A DNA stretch of 64,000 nt from Myxococcus stipitatus DSM 14675 (GCF_000331735.1 NC_020126.1:10109501-10173500), one strand, 5' to 3'. Shown: positions 7,973-16,507, numbered from the stretch's first letter. A program made the numbers and translations. Notes: a model not told the origin generated them from the sequence alone.

Positions 7973-10950
7973 GACACCCCTCCCTTCCCGCGCGCCACGC
8001 CTCGAGGCTTCCGCCTCCGTGCCGGCTCCCCCTCCGCCTCTCCCTCGTCCGCGACGGCGCCCGAGGACAACGAAAACAGCTCCCGCAGCGCGGCCGTGTC
8101 CAGCTCCGTCACCCAATGCTCACCCGTGCCCACGACACGCTCAGCGAGCTGGCGCTTGCGCTCGAGCAGCACGTCTATCTTCTCCTCGACGGTGCCCGCG
8201 CACACCAGCTTGTGGACCTGCACCGCGCGCCGCTGTCCGATGCGGTACGCGCGGTCCGTGGCCTGGTCCTCGACAGCGGGGTTCCACCAGCGGTCGTAAT
8301 GAAACACATGGCTCGCGGCCGTCAGGTTCAACCCCGTGCCACCAGCCTTGACGGACAGCACGAAGACGCGCGGCCCGTGGGGCTCGTCCTGGAAGCGCCG
8401 CACCAACTCATCGCGAGCCCTCTGAGACGTGCCGCCGTGCAGGAACACCACCTCGTGCCCCAGGTGCTCCGACAGGTGAGCCACCAGCTTGTCTCCCATC
8501 TCCCGGAACTGGGTGAAGACAAGCGCCTTGTCCCCCGCGGACAGCGCCTCCTCGAGCATCTCCGTCACACGCGCCAGCTTCCCCGAGCGCCCCGGCAGCG
8601 GCCCCGACTCACCGAGGTACTGCGCGGGGTGGTTCGCTATCTGCTTGGTGAACAGCAGCAGCGCGAGCACGCGGCCCCGCCGCTCGATGCCGTCGGACTC
8701 CTCGATGCGCCGCAGCTCCTCGTCCACCACCGCCTTGTAGAGCGAGGCCTGCTCACGGGTGAGCGTGCAGACGACCTTCATCTCGTTCTTCGCGGGCAGG
8801 TCCGAGATGATGGCCGGGTCGCTCTTGAGGCGGCGAAGGACGAACGGGCCGACGATTCGGCGCAGTCGCTGCGCGGCCTCGGGGTTGCCGTGTCGTTCGA
8901 TGGGCAGCGCCAGCTCCCGCCGAAAGGTCTCCAGGGGCCCGAGCAGCCCCGGGTTGGCGAACTCGAGAATGGACCACAGCTCCGCGAGCCGGTTCTCCAC
9001 CGGGGTGCCCGTGAGGGCGAAGCGCTCGCTGGAGCGCAGCGCCCGAGCCGCGCGAGCCGTGGCCGAGGCCGCGTTCTTGATGTTCTGCGCCTCGTCGAGC
9101 ACCACGGTGGCCCAGTCCACGCGCGCGAGCAGCTCCGCGTCACGGCGCAGCAGGCCATAGGTGGTGAGCACGAGCGAGCCCGGCCCCTGGGGCATGTCCC
9201 CCACCGTGCGGGCGCGCTCGGCGCCGTAGTGGGGCGTCAGGCGCAGCGACGGCGCGAAGCGGGCCACCTCGCGCTCCCAGTTGCCCACCACGGAGGTGGG
9301 CGCCACCAACAGCGTGGGCCGGCTCTCGCGCGGCGACCGTTCGAGCCGCCGCAGCAGGAAGGCCAGAATCTGCACCGTCTTGCCCAGGCCCATATCGTCG
9401 GCGAGGCAGGCGCCAAGCCCCAGCGAGGCCAGCGTGTCCAACCAGTGCAGCCCCCGCGATTGATAGGGCCGCAGCGTGGCACGCAGGGAGAGGGGCGCGA
9501 CCTGGGCGGTGGCGCCGCCCGAGCGCAGCCGGCCCAGGCGCTCCTCGAGCGCGCCGGTGGCCGTGACGGTGACGGGCAGCGAGCCATGGCGCGTCTCGCC
9601 GAGCAGGGCGACGCGCACCGCCTCGCGAGCCACCATCCGCCCGGGCCCTTCGGCCAGGTGGCGCTGGATGGCGTCGAGTTCGTGGGGATCCACCGCGACC
9701 CACTCACCTCGGAAGCGGACCAGGGGCGCCTTGCGCTCGGCGAGCAGCGCGAGCTCCTGGGCCGAGAGGGGCGTATCCCCCAGGACCGCGTCCCAATCCA
9801 CGCGCAGCAGCGCGTCGAGCCCCAGCCCCGCGGAGCCCTCGACGACGCCGGCAGCCTTCGTGCTCGCGCCCACGCGCATGCGCAGGCGCAACCGACGCCG
9901 GCCCGAAGAGGTGAGCTCGCCAGGAAGGATGACTCCGAAGCCCGCGTCGGCGAGCACCCGCGCGCCCTCGGAGAGGAACGTCCATGCGGCATCGGGCTCG
10001 AGCAGGAGGGCATGGGGGCGCGGGCTCTCGAGCACGAGGCCGATGGGCGCGAAGAGCCGGGCGGCGCGAGCGAGCGCCTCGAGCAGAGACTCCTGGGGGG
10101 CACGGAAGGCGCGGCCCAGCTTCTCCAGGCGGTGCCCCCGGGTCTTCCAGACGTCGGTGGCGGACACGAGCAGGCTCGGGTCATCGGGGGCCTGGAGGTG
10201 GAAGCTCAGCGTGAAGGGCTCGCGGTCCGCCGTGGGGAGCTCGAGCCGGAAGCACGCGCGCAGTCTGTCCCTCGCGCCGAGCGCGGGTTCACTCCAGCGC
10301 TCCAACTCGTCCGCGACGAAGCGCTCGGCGAATCCCTCGGGGGCGAAGTCGCGGCGCGGCCCGGTGAGCGCCGCGCGCCAGCGCTCGTCCCAGGACGCCG
10401 GTCGACGGGATGCGGCGCGCGCGGGCAAGGTGGGCCCACCGCGCGCGGCACGGACGAAGGAGTCAACGGTCGCGTCGACGAAGGCGCGCAGCAGGGCCTC
10501 CGGGGCCCAGACAGAGGGGGCGCGCCCGGTGAGCACGGGGACCGCGTGCGCGGCGGCGGGCATGCTCCGGGCGAGCGCGACGAGGCGGCTGGAGTCCTCG
10601 GAGGCGGAGAGCGCCGCGGCCCAGCGCGCCTCCAGATGCGCGCTGGCGCGCACAAGCGTGGGCACCACGCGCTCGCGAGCGAGCAAGTCCAACGCCAGTT
10701 TGCTGGCGAGCGTCCAGGTGGCGAGCGAGCCCGGGAGCCCTTCGATGTCGGAGATGGACACCACCGCGAGTCGCTCGACGGTGGCGGCGAGCGGCAAACC
10801 GCGGCCCACGCACTCCCGCGGCCCGCCAGGAGTGACAAGCACCGCCGAGGCCCCCGTGCCCAGGCCTGTCAGCGAGGAGAGCGAGCGAGGGAGGGGCTCG
10901 GGTCCCCAGAGGAACAGCGTCTCGACGTCGGGCAGGAAGACGAGGGGCAT
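7969..10950 (-). CDS. SNF2-family DEAD/DEAH-box ATPase (bacterial Snf2 helicase)
   Basis: This protein of about 993 residues, starting MPLVFLPDVETLFLWG, has a long N-terminal SNF2-associated region and a complete C-terminal SF2 ATPase core. Visible motifs are I/Walker A DDMGLGKTVQILAF, Ia LLVAPTSVVGNW, II VVLDEAQNIKN, III ALTGTPVENRL, a helicase-C motif with FLHGGTSQRARDELV, V KAGGTGLNLTAASHV, and VI DQATDRAYRIGQ. Such proteins translocate on duplex DNA and remodel bound proteins, usually without strand separation. An upstream in-frame ATG at 11025 exists, but the sequence before 10950 looks non-conserved. It is translationally coupled to the SWIM gene and lies 198 bp downstream of the lipoprotein genes, so it probably has its own promoter. 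Confidence 0.93.
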   Translation of the reverse strand: MPLVFLPDVETLFLWGPEPLPRSLSSLTGLGTGASAVLVTPGGPRECVGRGLPLAATVERLAVVSISDIEGLPGSLATWTLASKLALDLLARERVVPTLVRASAHLEARWAAALSASEDSSRLVALARSMPAAAHAVPVLTGRAPSVWAPEALLRAFVDATVDSFVRAARGGPTLPARAASRRPASWDERWRAALTGPRRDFAPEGFAERFVADELERWSEPALGARDRLRACFRLELPTADREPFTLSFHLQAPDDPSLLVSATDVWKTRGHRLEKLGRAFRAPQESLLEALARAARLFAPIGLVLESPRPHALLLEPDAAWTFLSEGARVLADAGFGVILPGELTSSGRRRLRLRMRVGASTKAAGVVEGSAGLGLDALLRVDWDAVLGDTPLSAQELALLAERKAPLVRFRGEWVAVDPHELDAIQRHLAEGPGRMVAREAVRVALLGETRHGSLPVTVTATGALEERLGRLRSGGATAQVAPLSLRATLRPYQSRGLHWLDTLASLGLGACLADDMGLGKTVQILAFLLRRLERSPRESRPTLLVAPTSVVGNWEREVARFAPSLRLTPHYGAERARTVGDMPQGPGSLVLTTYGLLRRDAELLARVDWATVVLDEAQNIKNAASATARAARALRSSERFALTGTPVENRLAELWSILEFANPGLLGPLETFRRELALPIERHGNPEAAQRLRRIVGPFVLRRLKSDPAIISDLPAKNEMKVVCTLTREQASLYKAVVDEELRRIEESDGIERRGRVLALLLFTKQIANHPAQYLGESGPLPGRSGKLARVTEMLEEALSAGDKALVFTQFREMGDKLVAHLSEHLGHEVVFLHGGTSQRARDELVRRFQDEPHGPRVFVLSVKAGGTGLNLTAASHVFHYDRWWNPAVEDQATDRAYRIGQRRAVQVHKLVCAGTVEEKIDVLLERKRQLAERVVGTGEHWVTELDTAALRELFSLSSGAVADEGEAEGEPARRRKPRGVARGKGGVS

Positions 10951-11148
10951 CGGCCAGCGATCTAGTAGCCGAACCTCTCTCGGATGGGCGGGGAAAGAAG
11001 TGGCGAGGAGAAGGCCGAACACCACCGCCCGCTTCGTGGGGGACGAACAATGTCATCCATTCATCAGTGGCCCGAGCACCGCACCGAGCGCTCGCGGCGC
11101 AGCCGTCCACACAAACAGGCTCACGGGACTCCGAGTTCCCGGCGCATC

Positions 11149-11778
11149 CTAGTCCGCCACCGCGAGCTGCTCGACCCGGCCTCGGCCGTTGTAGACCGTG
11201 CCGACTGGGACGAACTTGCCCTTCTGGAGCGCGGTGACGACCCGACTGAAGCCGATGTAGCTGTTGACCCGGCATGAATCAGGCGAAGAGAGAGAGAAGA
11301 CCAGCACATCCCGCTCCCAGGTCTTTCCCGTCCGCTCATTGAGGAACAAGGTCGGGTGCCAATCCTGCCTGCCGAGGCGCGGCTCGTACGCACCGCCCAG
11401 CGCGAGCATCTCCGTGTGGCTCGGGGCGACGAGGTCTATCGGCAGGACACAGTATCGCTCCGAGACTTCACCCTCGGCTCGAAGCGGGGCCACGTGCCCC
11501 ACGAACCACTTCTCCCTTCCTTCGTCATCAGGCGCGGAGAAGAAGACCGCGCAGTACCCCCACGAGCGGCCGTCACGAGACGAAGCGGGCGGCTCCCGCA
11601 TGCGCTCGCAAGCGGCCTCGACGAGAGCCTCCATGCTGTCATGGGGGCCCGCCAACGGACCTTCGTACCGGACAGGTCCCTTGGCGTCATCCACGACACG
11701 AATCTTCAGCGCATCACGGCTGGAGGCGCAGCCCCCCGCACCAGCGCAAGCCAGTATCGCAAGCATCCATCGAATCAT
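11149..11778 (-). CDS. Small secreted lipoprotein, family paralogous to the one at 12258-12953
   Basis: This 209-residue protein has a lipoprotein signal MIRWMLAILACAGAGGCASS with the lipidation Cys at about residue 17. I do not recognise the family. It aligns by eye along its length with the protein at 12258-12953. Shared blocks are GPLAGPHDSMEALVEAACER versus APWAGPYETMEELAEDGCEK, SWGYCAVFFSAPDDE versus YGMEYCALHYYSPED, and WERDVLVFSLSSPDSCRVNSY versus WDRELLVFYRERDGRCSTFKY. This copy lacks the HxHP segment of its paralog. It is the last of three lipoprotein genes in a row (gaps of about 20-25 bp), probably one operon starting at 12953. The likely location is the inner leaflet of the outer membrane. 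Function unknown. Confidence 0.8.
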   Translation of the reverse strand: MIRWMLAILACAGAGGCASSRDALKIRVVDDAKGPVRYEGPLAGPHDSMEALVEAACERMREPPASSRDGRSWGYCAVFFSAPDDEGREKWFVGHVAPLRAEGEVSERYCVLPIDLVAPSHTEMLALGGAYEPRLGRQDWHPTLFLNERTGKTWERDVLVFSLSSPDSCRVNSYIGFSRVVTALQKGKFVPVGTVYNGRGRVEQLAVAD

Positions 11779-11799
11779 TGGAGTCCCCCAGGTCCCAGG

Positions 11800-12234
11800 C
11801 TATTGGCTGCGGACGATACGGCCCTTGCCATCAATGACATACTCCGCGCCCCCATCGAGAATCTCGTCGGACAAGCCACATCGTCCGACGTGAGGCGTGA
11901 AGGACACGTAGAAGAGCCCCTCGCCATAGGCCATGGCTTGCACGTCATACGTGCTCCGCCTGGACAGACACTCCGAGAGGGCCTCACTGTCTCCATGGGA
12001 CTTCACCTTCGAGCCCGGAGGGAGGAACTCGTTCATGGCGACCTCCAGCGCGGCGACCAACGGCCCCTGCAGGTCGACGGCCCCGGTGAAGGAGTCGGGG
12101 AACGCCACGCGTTCTCCCTCGGCCAAGGGGATTCGCTCTGCCTTCGTACGCGCATGGGGTCCCAGGGACGAACAGCCACCCGACAGCAGCCACACCAAAG
12201 CAGGCAGCCACCGCTTCATCCGTTCTGGCTTCAT
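11800..12234 (-). CDS. Small lipoprotein of unknown function
   Basis: This 144-residue protein starts at MKPERMKRWLPALVWLLSGG, preceded by GGGAGGT at good spacing, which favours this ATG over the internal Met five codons on. A lipobox ends LLSGGC, giving a lipoprotein of about 120 mature residues. It carries the same general secreted style as its neighbours and ends with YDVQAMAYGEGLFYVSFTPH and GGAEYVIDGKGRIVRSQ. The downstream lipoprotein likewise ends in a GRGRVEQL-type strand. It may be a diverged relative, but I cannot align it convincingly. It is the middle gene of a three-gene lipoprotein cluster. Function unknown. Confidence 0.7.
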   Translation of the reverse strand: MKPERMKRWLPALVWLLSGGCSSLGPHARTKAERIPLAEGERVAFPDSFTGAVDLQGPLVAALEVAMNEFLPPGSKVKSHGDSEALSECLSRRSTYDVQAMAYGEGLFYVSFTPHVGRCGLSDEILDGGAEYVIDGKGRIVRSQ

Positions 12235-12257
12235 TCCAGACCTCCCTTCTCGCGGCC

Positions 12258-12953
12258 TCAAGGCAGCCACTCCTGACCGTCAAACAGCGTGACCCGTCCA
12301 TACTGCCCTTCGGCCTTGCCGATGGAGACCCAAGCCCCGTCTCGCAGAGCATATACAAGGCGAGTGAAGTAATTGTACTTGAAGGTACTGCAGCGCCCAT
12401 CTCGCTCCCTGTAGAACACGAGCAATTCGCGGTCCCAGACGCGCTGGGTCTCCCTATCAAACACTCGGGAGGTTCCGAGCGGGGACCACCCCAGCGGCCT
12501 TCCCTTGCCCGTGTCCGGCCGAGAGAACTCGCGATTGTGGGGATGATTGTGCGCCGGTCCGAGGAGGATGTAGCTCTTCCGGTTCAACTCATTGATGGCC
12601 CTTGGGACGACACAGAACTTCATCCCATCGGGCCCATTGCCTCCCACATTCGAGAGGAAGCTCAGGTAGTACGCCTGGTCCTCGGGTGAGTAGTAGTGAA
12701 GAGCGCAGTACTCCATGCCGTACTCGCCATTCGCATCGCCGTGCGAGGCCCCTGGCTGGCTCGTCACCTTCTCGCAGCCATCTTCGGCCAGCTCCTCCAT
12801 GGTCTCGTAAGGCCCGGCCCAAGGTGCGTCCACGCGCAGGACTCCTTCTGGAGTCCGCACGACGCGGACATTGAGATTGGGCGTGCTGCATCCCAAACAC
12901 AGGCATCCCAGCACCCAAGCCAGGGCCTGTGTCAGGCAACGTCTTCTGGTCAT
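12258..12953 (-). CDS. Small lipoprotein with HxHP...SxxD segment
   Basis: This 231-residue protein starts MTRRRCLTQALAWVLGCLCL, with a lipobox ending LCLGC. The start is preceded by a GGGGGG tract. It is paralogous to the protein at 11149-11778 (matching blocks listed there). Unlike that paralog it keeps GPAHNHPHNREFSRPD, which resembles the JAMM/MPN metal site (HxH, then S-x-x-D). However, the spacing between HxH and Ser is 6 residues rather than the usual 7, and the upstream Glu is not obvious, so peptidase activity is not claimed. It is first in the lipoprotein cluster. Its 5' untranslated region contains the decayed CRISPR repeat and leader relic, so it may be read from a former leader promoter. 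Confidence 0.8.
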   Translation of the reverse strand: MTRRRCLTQALAWVLGCLCLGCSTPNLNVRVVRTPEGVLRVDAPWAGPYETMEELAEDGCEKVTSQPGASHGDANGEYGMEYCALHYYSPEDQAYYLSFLSNVGGNGPDGMKFCVVPRAINELNRKSYILLGPAHNHPHNREFSRPDTGKGRPLGWSPLGTSRVFDRETQRVWDRELLVFYRERDGRCSTFKYNYFTRLVYALRDGAWVSIGKAEGQYGRVTLFDGQEWLP

Positions 12954-12972
12954 ACGTCCCCCCTTGAAACAC

Positions 12973-13008
12973 TGATTCAACGCCTCTCGGCATCACGGCG
13001 AGGGACAG
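12973..13008 (-). repeat. Solitary degenerate CRISPR repeat (vestigial array)
   Basis: The plus strand reads TTCAACGCCTCTCGGCATCA followed by CGGCGAGGG, clearly a decayed copy of the array repeat (TCAACGCCTTCCGGCATCA then CGGCGAGCGG). It stands alone, with no second copy on either side. It lies 20 bp upstream of the start of the lipoprotein gene at 12258-12953. Confidence 0.8.
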
Positions 13009-13090
13009 AGCCGCACAGAACCCCTCGAGGATTCCCGCGACCTGCCCCCTTTCAAGCATCTATTCACCTGTCAAAGACCACCCAACCCCA
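13009..13090 (-). promoter_or_regulatory. Vestigial CRISPR leader beside the lone repeat
   Basis: Directly after the lone repeat the sequence follows the array leader: AGCCGC, a GGATTC/CGATTC stretch, a C-run, and then TTTCAAGCATCTATTCACCT with GTCAAAGACC. The last block matches 6717-6750 at all but a few positions. Compared with the array leader, about 90 bp between the two TCAAGCA blocks are missing. The repeat-then-leader order and orientation are the same as at the live array. Confidence 0.72.
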
Positions 13091-13125
13091 TGCCCGCGCC
13101 GACCGAGCGCAGCGCGGACGAACAC

Positions 13126-14598
13126 TCACCCCGTCTGAAGCGTGAACACGGGCACATACCGCTCATCCACGGCACGCTCGTGAACCACCACGGGGCCCAC
13201 CGCGTTGAGCCGCTGCCCCAGTAACAAGCAACACGTCGACGGCGCATAGAGCAGCAAGTGCGTCGAAGCAGCGCGATACCGATTCCTCGCGCGTCGAATC
13301 AACTCCCGAGCCTGGACGGCGAACGCCACTGCATCGCCCGCCGACGTGACAGCCCCATCCCCGGGCCCACCCTCCGGCTCCAGGACGAGCACCGCGCGAT
13401 GAACACTCGGGTGCGCGGCCTCGAAGCGCTCCAGGTCCACCCGCGCATCCTGGGTGAGCTGGAACAACACCAGCAGCACCTTGGCGTCCGGAGCACCCTC
13501 GCGCTCGAGCGCCGTCAATCCCCTCGTCGACACCCCCACGTCCGAGCGCCACAGGAACGTCTCCCCCCGAGTCACCTGCTCCGAGCGGAATCGGAAGCCC
13601 GCCGCCTCCGAGAAGTGGAAGCCCACGGCCAGCGCCACGCTCAGCGGCACCTTGCCCCGGAAGTCCACCAACGCACCCTCGGGCCTGTCCGCGAGCCGCT
13701 GCCTCGCCGCACGCAGCTCCGGAATCAACTTCTCGCGCCACACCGTCTCCTCCGGGAGCCTGCGCGTCTCCCGGTCGAAGTACGGCGTCCAGTCCAGCTC
13801 CTCGGTGGGCGGCTGTTCCCACCTCCGTCGAACCCAACCATGAACCCACAGGCTCACCACGGGCCCATCATCCCGAGGTACGAACAGCTTCCGCGCGCGA
13901 AGGAACTCCATCAACGACTCGCGAGTCACTCGCTTCGCCGCGCCCGACACCTCCACCCACTCGCGCAGGACATCGACCACCACGGCCCTCGGCGTTCTCC
14001 CTCGCTGAAGCCCGTGGTGAGCCATGCGGTCATCGACCATCTCCTCCAACTCGCGGATGCTCGAGAACCCGAGCCGAAAGCGAAGGTCCCCGAAGAACGC
14101 GCGAAGCTCCTCCAAAGTCGTCTCGCACCGCGCTGCCCACCGCGTGCCCCCTTCCAGGAACGAGCCCAACCGAGTCTCCGTGAAGAACTCCTGCGCGAGC
14201 GAGCAATCCCGCCCACGCAAGTACCGCCCCAGGGACGCCTCCGCGCTCCAGTTGCTCACCAGCCACACCTCCGCGGGCCCTCGCTCGCGCAGCTTCCGCC
14301 AGCTCACGAAGAGCTTGTGCAGGAGCGCGCGCCCTCTTCCTCCAGGTGCCTCGGAGACTGCATCCAACGAGTACTGACTTCGATGGTCCACGTGCCACTT
14401 CACCTGCACGTAGCGGCTGACCACTCCCGAACCCTCGCGCGCATTCAGCGTGACATCGTCCGCGGCCCCCGCATCGGGGTGTTCGAGATAGCCACACTCG
14501 AAGGGGCTCTTCTCCTCGAGCAACCGCAGCAGCTCGTACCAGGCATAGAGGTACTGGTACCGGTCCCCTTCGAGCCGGGATGCGCTTTGTTCCCCCAT
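13126..14598 (-). CDS. cap4: CBASS effector: Cap4-like DNA endonuclease-SAVED protein
   Basis: In this 490-residue protein, residues about 10-85 look like the DUF4297/Cap4 restriction-like nuclease. They carry an aromatic YQYLYAWYELLRLL helix, acidic positions (E39, D47-D48) and the beta-strand YVQVKWH (Gln-x-Lys at 65-67). The C-terminal half shows the two pseudo-symmetric halves of a SAVED domain. The first has GALVDFRGKVPLSVALAVGF and the second HLLLYAPSTCCLLLGQRLNA followed by GPVVVHE and a closing RYVPVFTL. In known CBASS systems Cap4 binds a cyclic trinucleotide through SAVED and then degrades DNA indiscriminately. The ATG lies 17 bp after the SAVED-peptidase stop, so the genes are co-transcribed. 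Activity and ligand are inferred from family knowledge. Confidence 0.8.
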   Translation of the reverse strand: MGEQSASRLEGDRYQYLYAWYELLRLLEEKSPFECGYLEHPDAGAADDVTLNAREGSGVVSRYVQVKWHVDHRSQYSLDAVSEAPGGRGRALLHKLFVSWRKLRERGPAEVWLVSNWSAEASLGRYLRGRDCSLAQEFFTETRLGSFLEGGTRWAARCETTLEELRAFFGDLRFRLGFSSIRELEEMVDDRMAHHGLQRGRTPRAVVVDVLREWVEVSGAAKRVTRESLMEFLRARKLFVPRDDGPVVSLWVHGWVRRRWEQPPTEELDWTPYFDRETRRLPEETVWREKLIPELRAARQRLADRPEGALVDFRGKVPLSVALAVGFHFSEAAGFRFRSEQVTRGETFLWRSDVGVSTRGLTALEREGAPDAKVLLVLFQLTQDARVDLERFEAAHPSVHRAVLVLEPEGGPGDGAVTSAGDAVAFAVQARELIRRARNRYRAASTHLLLYAPSTCCLLLGQRLNAVGPVVVHERAVDERYVPVFTLQTG

Positions 14599-14615
14599 GG
14601 CGGGTCCCCTCTCCT

Positions 14616-16418
14616 CTAGCGAGGCTGAATCAGCTCACGGCGTCGGTTGAAGAGCTCCTCGAAGAGCCTCCGCATTCCCTCCTGGGCGTCCTCGCGCGGC
14701 AGCTCATCCCAGCGGCTGAGAGCCTCGAGCACTCGCGCCACCCAGCGGCCGTCGTTGTCTCGCACCAGCTTTCGCTGGAAGTAGATGCCCGTCACCAGCT
14801 CATCACCTGGGTCCACGCCCAGCAGGTTCACCCGCTGCTGCGAATACGTCTCGAAGGGGTCTGGCGACGTCTCCAGCCCCGCGACTTCAACGGTGACACG
14901 CTCCAAGGGGGGCGCGGCCCCCGTCTCTCGCGCCAGGGCGTGCAGCCGGCAGGCCTGGAAGAGCCAGATGAGGTAGCGCCGCAGCCTCCGCTCGGAGAGC
15001 GCGCGAATGGGGCGCTCGGGCTCGAAGACGCGTAGGCTCTCCACCGCGTTCCACACGATGGTCTCCATCGTCTGAATCTCGCCAGCATCCGTCACGGTGC
15101 CCGGCTGCTTCGCCTTGCGCCAGGCCAGCGCGGCCTCGATGGCGACCGCGTCCGCGTCGAAGTCCGCGGCCTCCAGCACGAAGCCCGTGCGCCCGCTCCC
15201 GCTGAACGTGTACGAAGTCAGTCCGCCCTGATGGACGTGGAAGACCTCGTGCACCATGAAGAGGCGGACGCACTCACGCCAGGCCTCGGCATCCACGCGC
15301 TCGCGCAGCTTCTTCAGCCCGAGCAGCATCCCCACCTCGAAGCTCCACTTCCCCTTGCCGATGTGCCGGTACAGCGGCGCCGGCGTGGTCGCGGGGCTGT
15401 CTTCGATGGAGCTGCTTAGGAACGCCTTGCCGTCAATCGCATCCAGCAGCCCCTTCTGCGCGGGCTCGCTCAGCCAGGTGACGAGCTCCTGGTGGACTCT
15501 GCGCACGTCCCCCAACATCTTGGTCGCTTCGATGAACTGCGCCTGAGTGGGCTCCGTCGCGAGCGGCGCGGCGCGCCCCGCCTTCATCTCGTGGACAGGC
15601 AGGTACTGCTTCCGGTCGGCGTCGAAGTGGTGGAGCCACAGCGGATGCTGTGTGTTGACGTTCACCGCGGTGCCCAGCGCCGCGGCGAGGCTGCCGGGGC
15701 AGTGCATGGCCAGCAACACGGACTGCGCGCCCTCCAGTCGCTCGTGCAGCGCATCGAGCACCTCGCGGAGTTGCTCCGCCGCGCGAGACGCTTCGGCCGG
15801 GTCCCGAAGGGCCTCCGGCGACGTCCCCCGCGCGGGCTTCATGCACACGGTGGCCAGCAGGTCCGAGCCATGGCGCTTCTGGAACTCCGCCAGCGCACTG
15901 TCACGGATGGGGCGAGTCACCTCGACGATGAGCGCCACCTGTCCACGTCCGCCTTGCTTCGCCGCGGGAAGCCCCTCCACCACGAAGAAGTCCTCGGACG
16001 ACGGGAGCTGCGTCCGGCTGTAGCCCAACGACCACACCCCTTCATCCGACTGCTGATACACCCGCAAGGGGCGCCGGGGGAGGCACGAGACCAAGTGCAT
16101 CATCAGCGCCAGCGGCGCGCACCCGAAGAGATAGACGGGGAGGTGGTCCAGCCCCAGCTCCTTCTCCTTCTGGACCAGCGCGTTCGCGAAGCGCTCGTTC
16201 TCCAGGAACGCCCCGGCCCACTCCTCTCCTCGCAGCGCGCGGACGCTCTGCTCCATCTCGTGGGGATGAAGGACGAACGAGGCCACGTCCCGATAGCCCT
16301 CCTTCCCCTCGCGCAGGACGGCCTGCCTAACGGCGTCTTCGATGACGGGCCTGTCGTGCTCGTAGCGAAGGATGAGAGCCTGGGTCCTGGGGTTGATGAG
16401 CAACTCGGTGTTCCGCAT
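14616..16418 (-). CDS. SAVED-domain protein fused to HExxH metallopeptidase-like domain
   Basis: This 600-residue protein starts MRNTELLINPRTQALILRYE; GAGGAG sits 5 nt before the ATG, which decides the start. Residues about 90-275 contain the two repeated halves of a SAVED sensor. These are HLPVYLFGCAPLALMMHLVS (92-111) with RVYQQ, and SVLLAMHCPGSLAAALGTAV (233-252) with LWLHHF and QYLPV. Residues about 380-430 hold a zinc-peptidase-like motif, FMVHEVFHVHQGG (HExxH 390-394). It is followed by FVLEAADFDADAVAIEAA, where an acidic residue could be the third ligand. The logical role is a protease switched on by the CD-NTase product. By analogy only, CalpL of type III CRISPR joins SAVED to a Lon-type protease and frees a sigma factor. 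The fold of the C-terminal 170 residues is unknown to me. Confidence 0.78.
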   Translation of the reverse strand: MRNTELLINPRTQALILRYEHDRPVIEDAVRQAVLREGKEGYRDVASFVLHPHEMEQSVRALRGEEWAGAFLENERFANALVQKEKELGLDHLPVYLFGCAPLALMMHLVSCLPRRPLRVYQQSDEGVWSLGYSRTQLPSSEDFFVVEGLPAAKQGGRGQVALIVEVTRPIRDSALAEFQKRHGSDLLATVCMKPARGTSPEALRDPAEASRAAEQLREVLDALHERLEGAQSVLLAMHCPGSLAAALGTAVNVNTQHPLWLHHFDADRKQYLPVHEMKAGRAAPLATEPTQAQFIEATKMLGDVRRVHQELVTWLSEPAQKGLLDAIDGKAFLSSSIEDSPATTPAPLYRHIGKGKWSFEVGMLLGLKKLRERVDAEAWRECVRLFMVHEVFHVHQGGLTSYTFSGSGRTGFVLEAADFDADAVAIEAALAWRKAKQPGTVTDAGEIQTMETIVWNAVESLRVFEPERPIRALSERRLRRYLIWLFQACRLHALARETGAAPPLERVTVEVAGLETSPDPFETYSQQRVNLLGVDPGDELVTGIYFQRKLVRDNDGRWVARVLEALSRWDELPREDAQEGMRRLFEELFNRRRELIQPR

Positions 16419-16507
16419 GTCCACTCCTCGGGGGATGACGGATGACCTTCGGAACAGGAGACGCCAACCGCGAACGGCCCCCTCGCGACCCTGTGCTTTT
16501 TCTTCGC
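16405..16507 (-). promoter_or_regulatory. Start region shared with the cmr1-upstream block
   Basis: This covers the CD-NTase/SAVED-peptidase intergenic gap and the first codons of the latter. Minus-strand strings CGAAGAAAAAGCAC, GTCGCGAGGG, CGCGGTTGGCGTCTCC and GTGGACATGCGGAACACCGA recur in order at 4813-4886. The intergenic position inside an operon suggests an internal promoter or a translation-control element. No sigma-70 boxes stand out. Confidence 0.6.

Noticed and set aside
8116..10965. A 949-codon frame antisense to the SNF2 helicase gene
   Set aside because: Arg/Gln/Pro-rich shadow of a high-GC gene; the minus strand has all SNF2 motifs.
12258..12953. Calling the lipoprotein a JAMM deubiquitinase-like peptidase
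   Set aside because: The HxH to Ser spacing is one short, the upstream Glu is not evident, and the paralog lacks the motif altogether.
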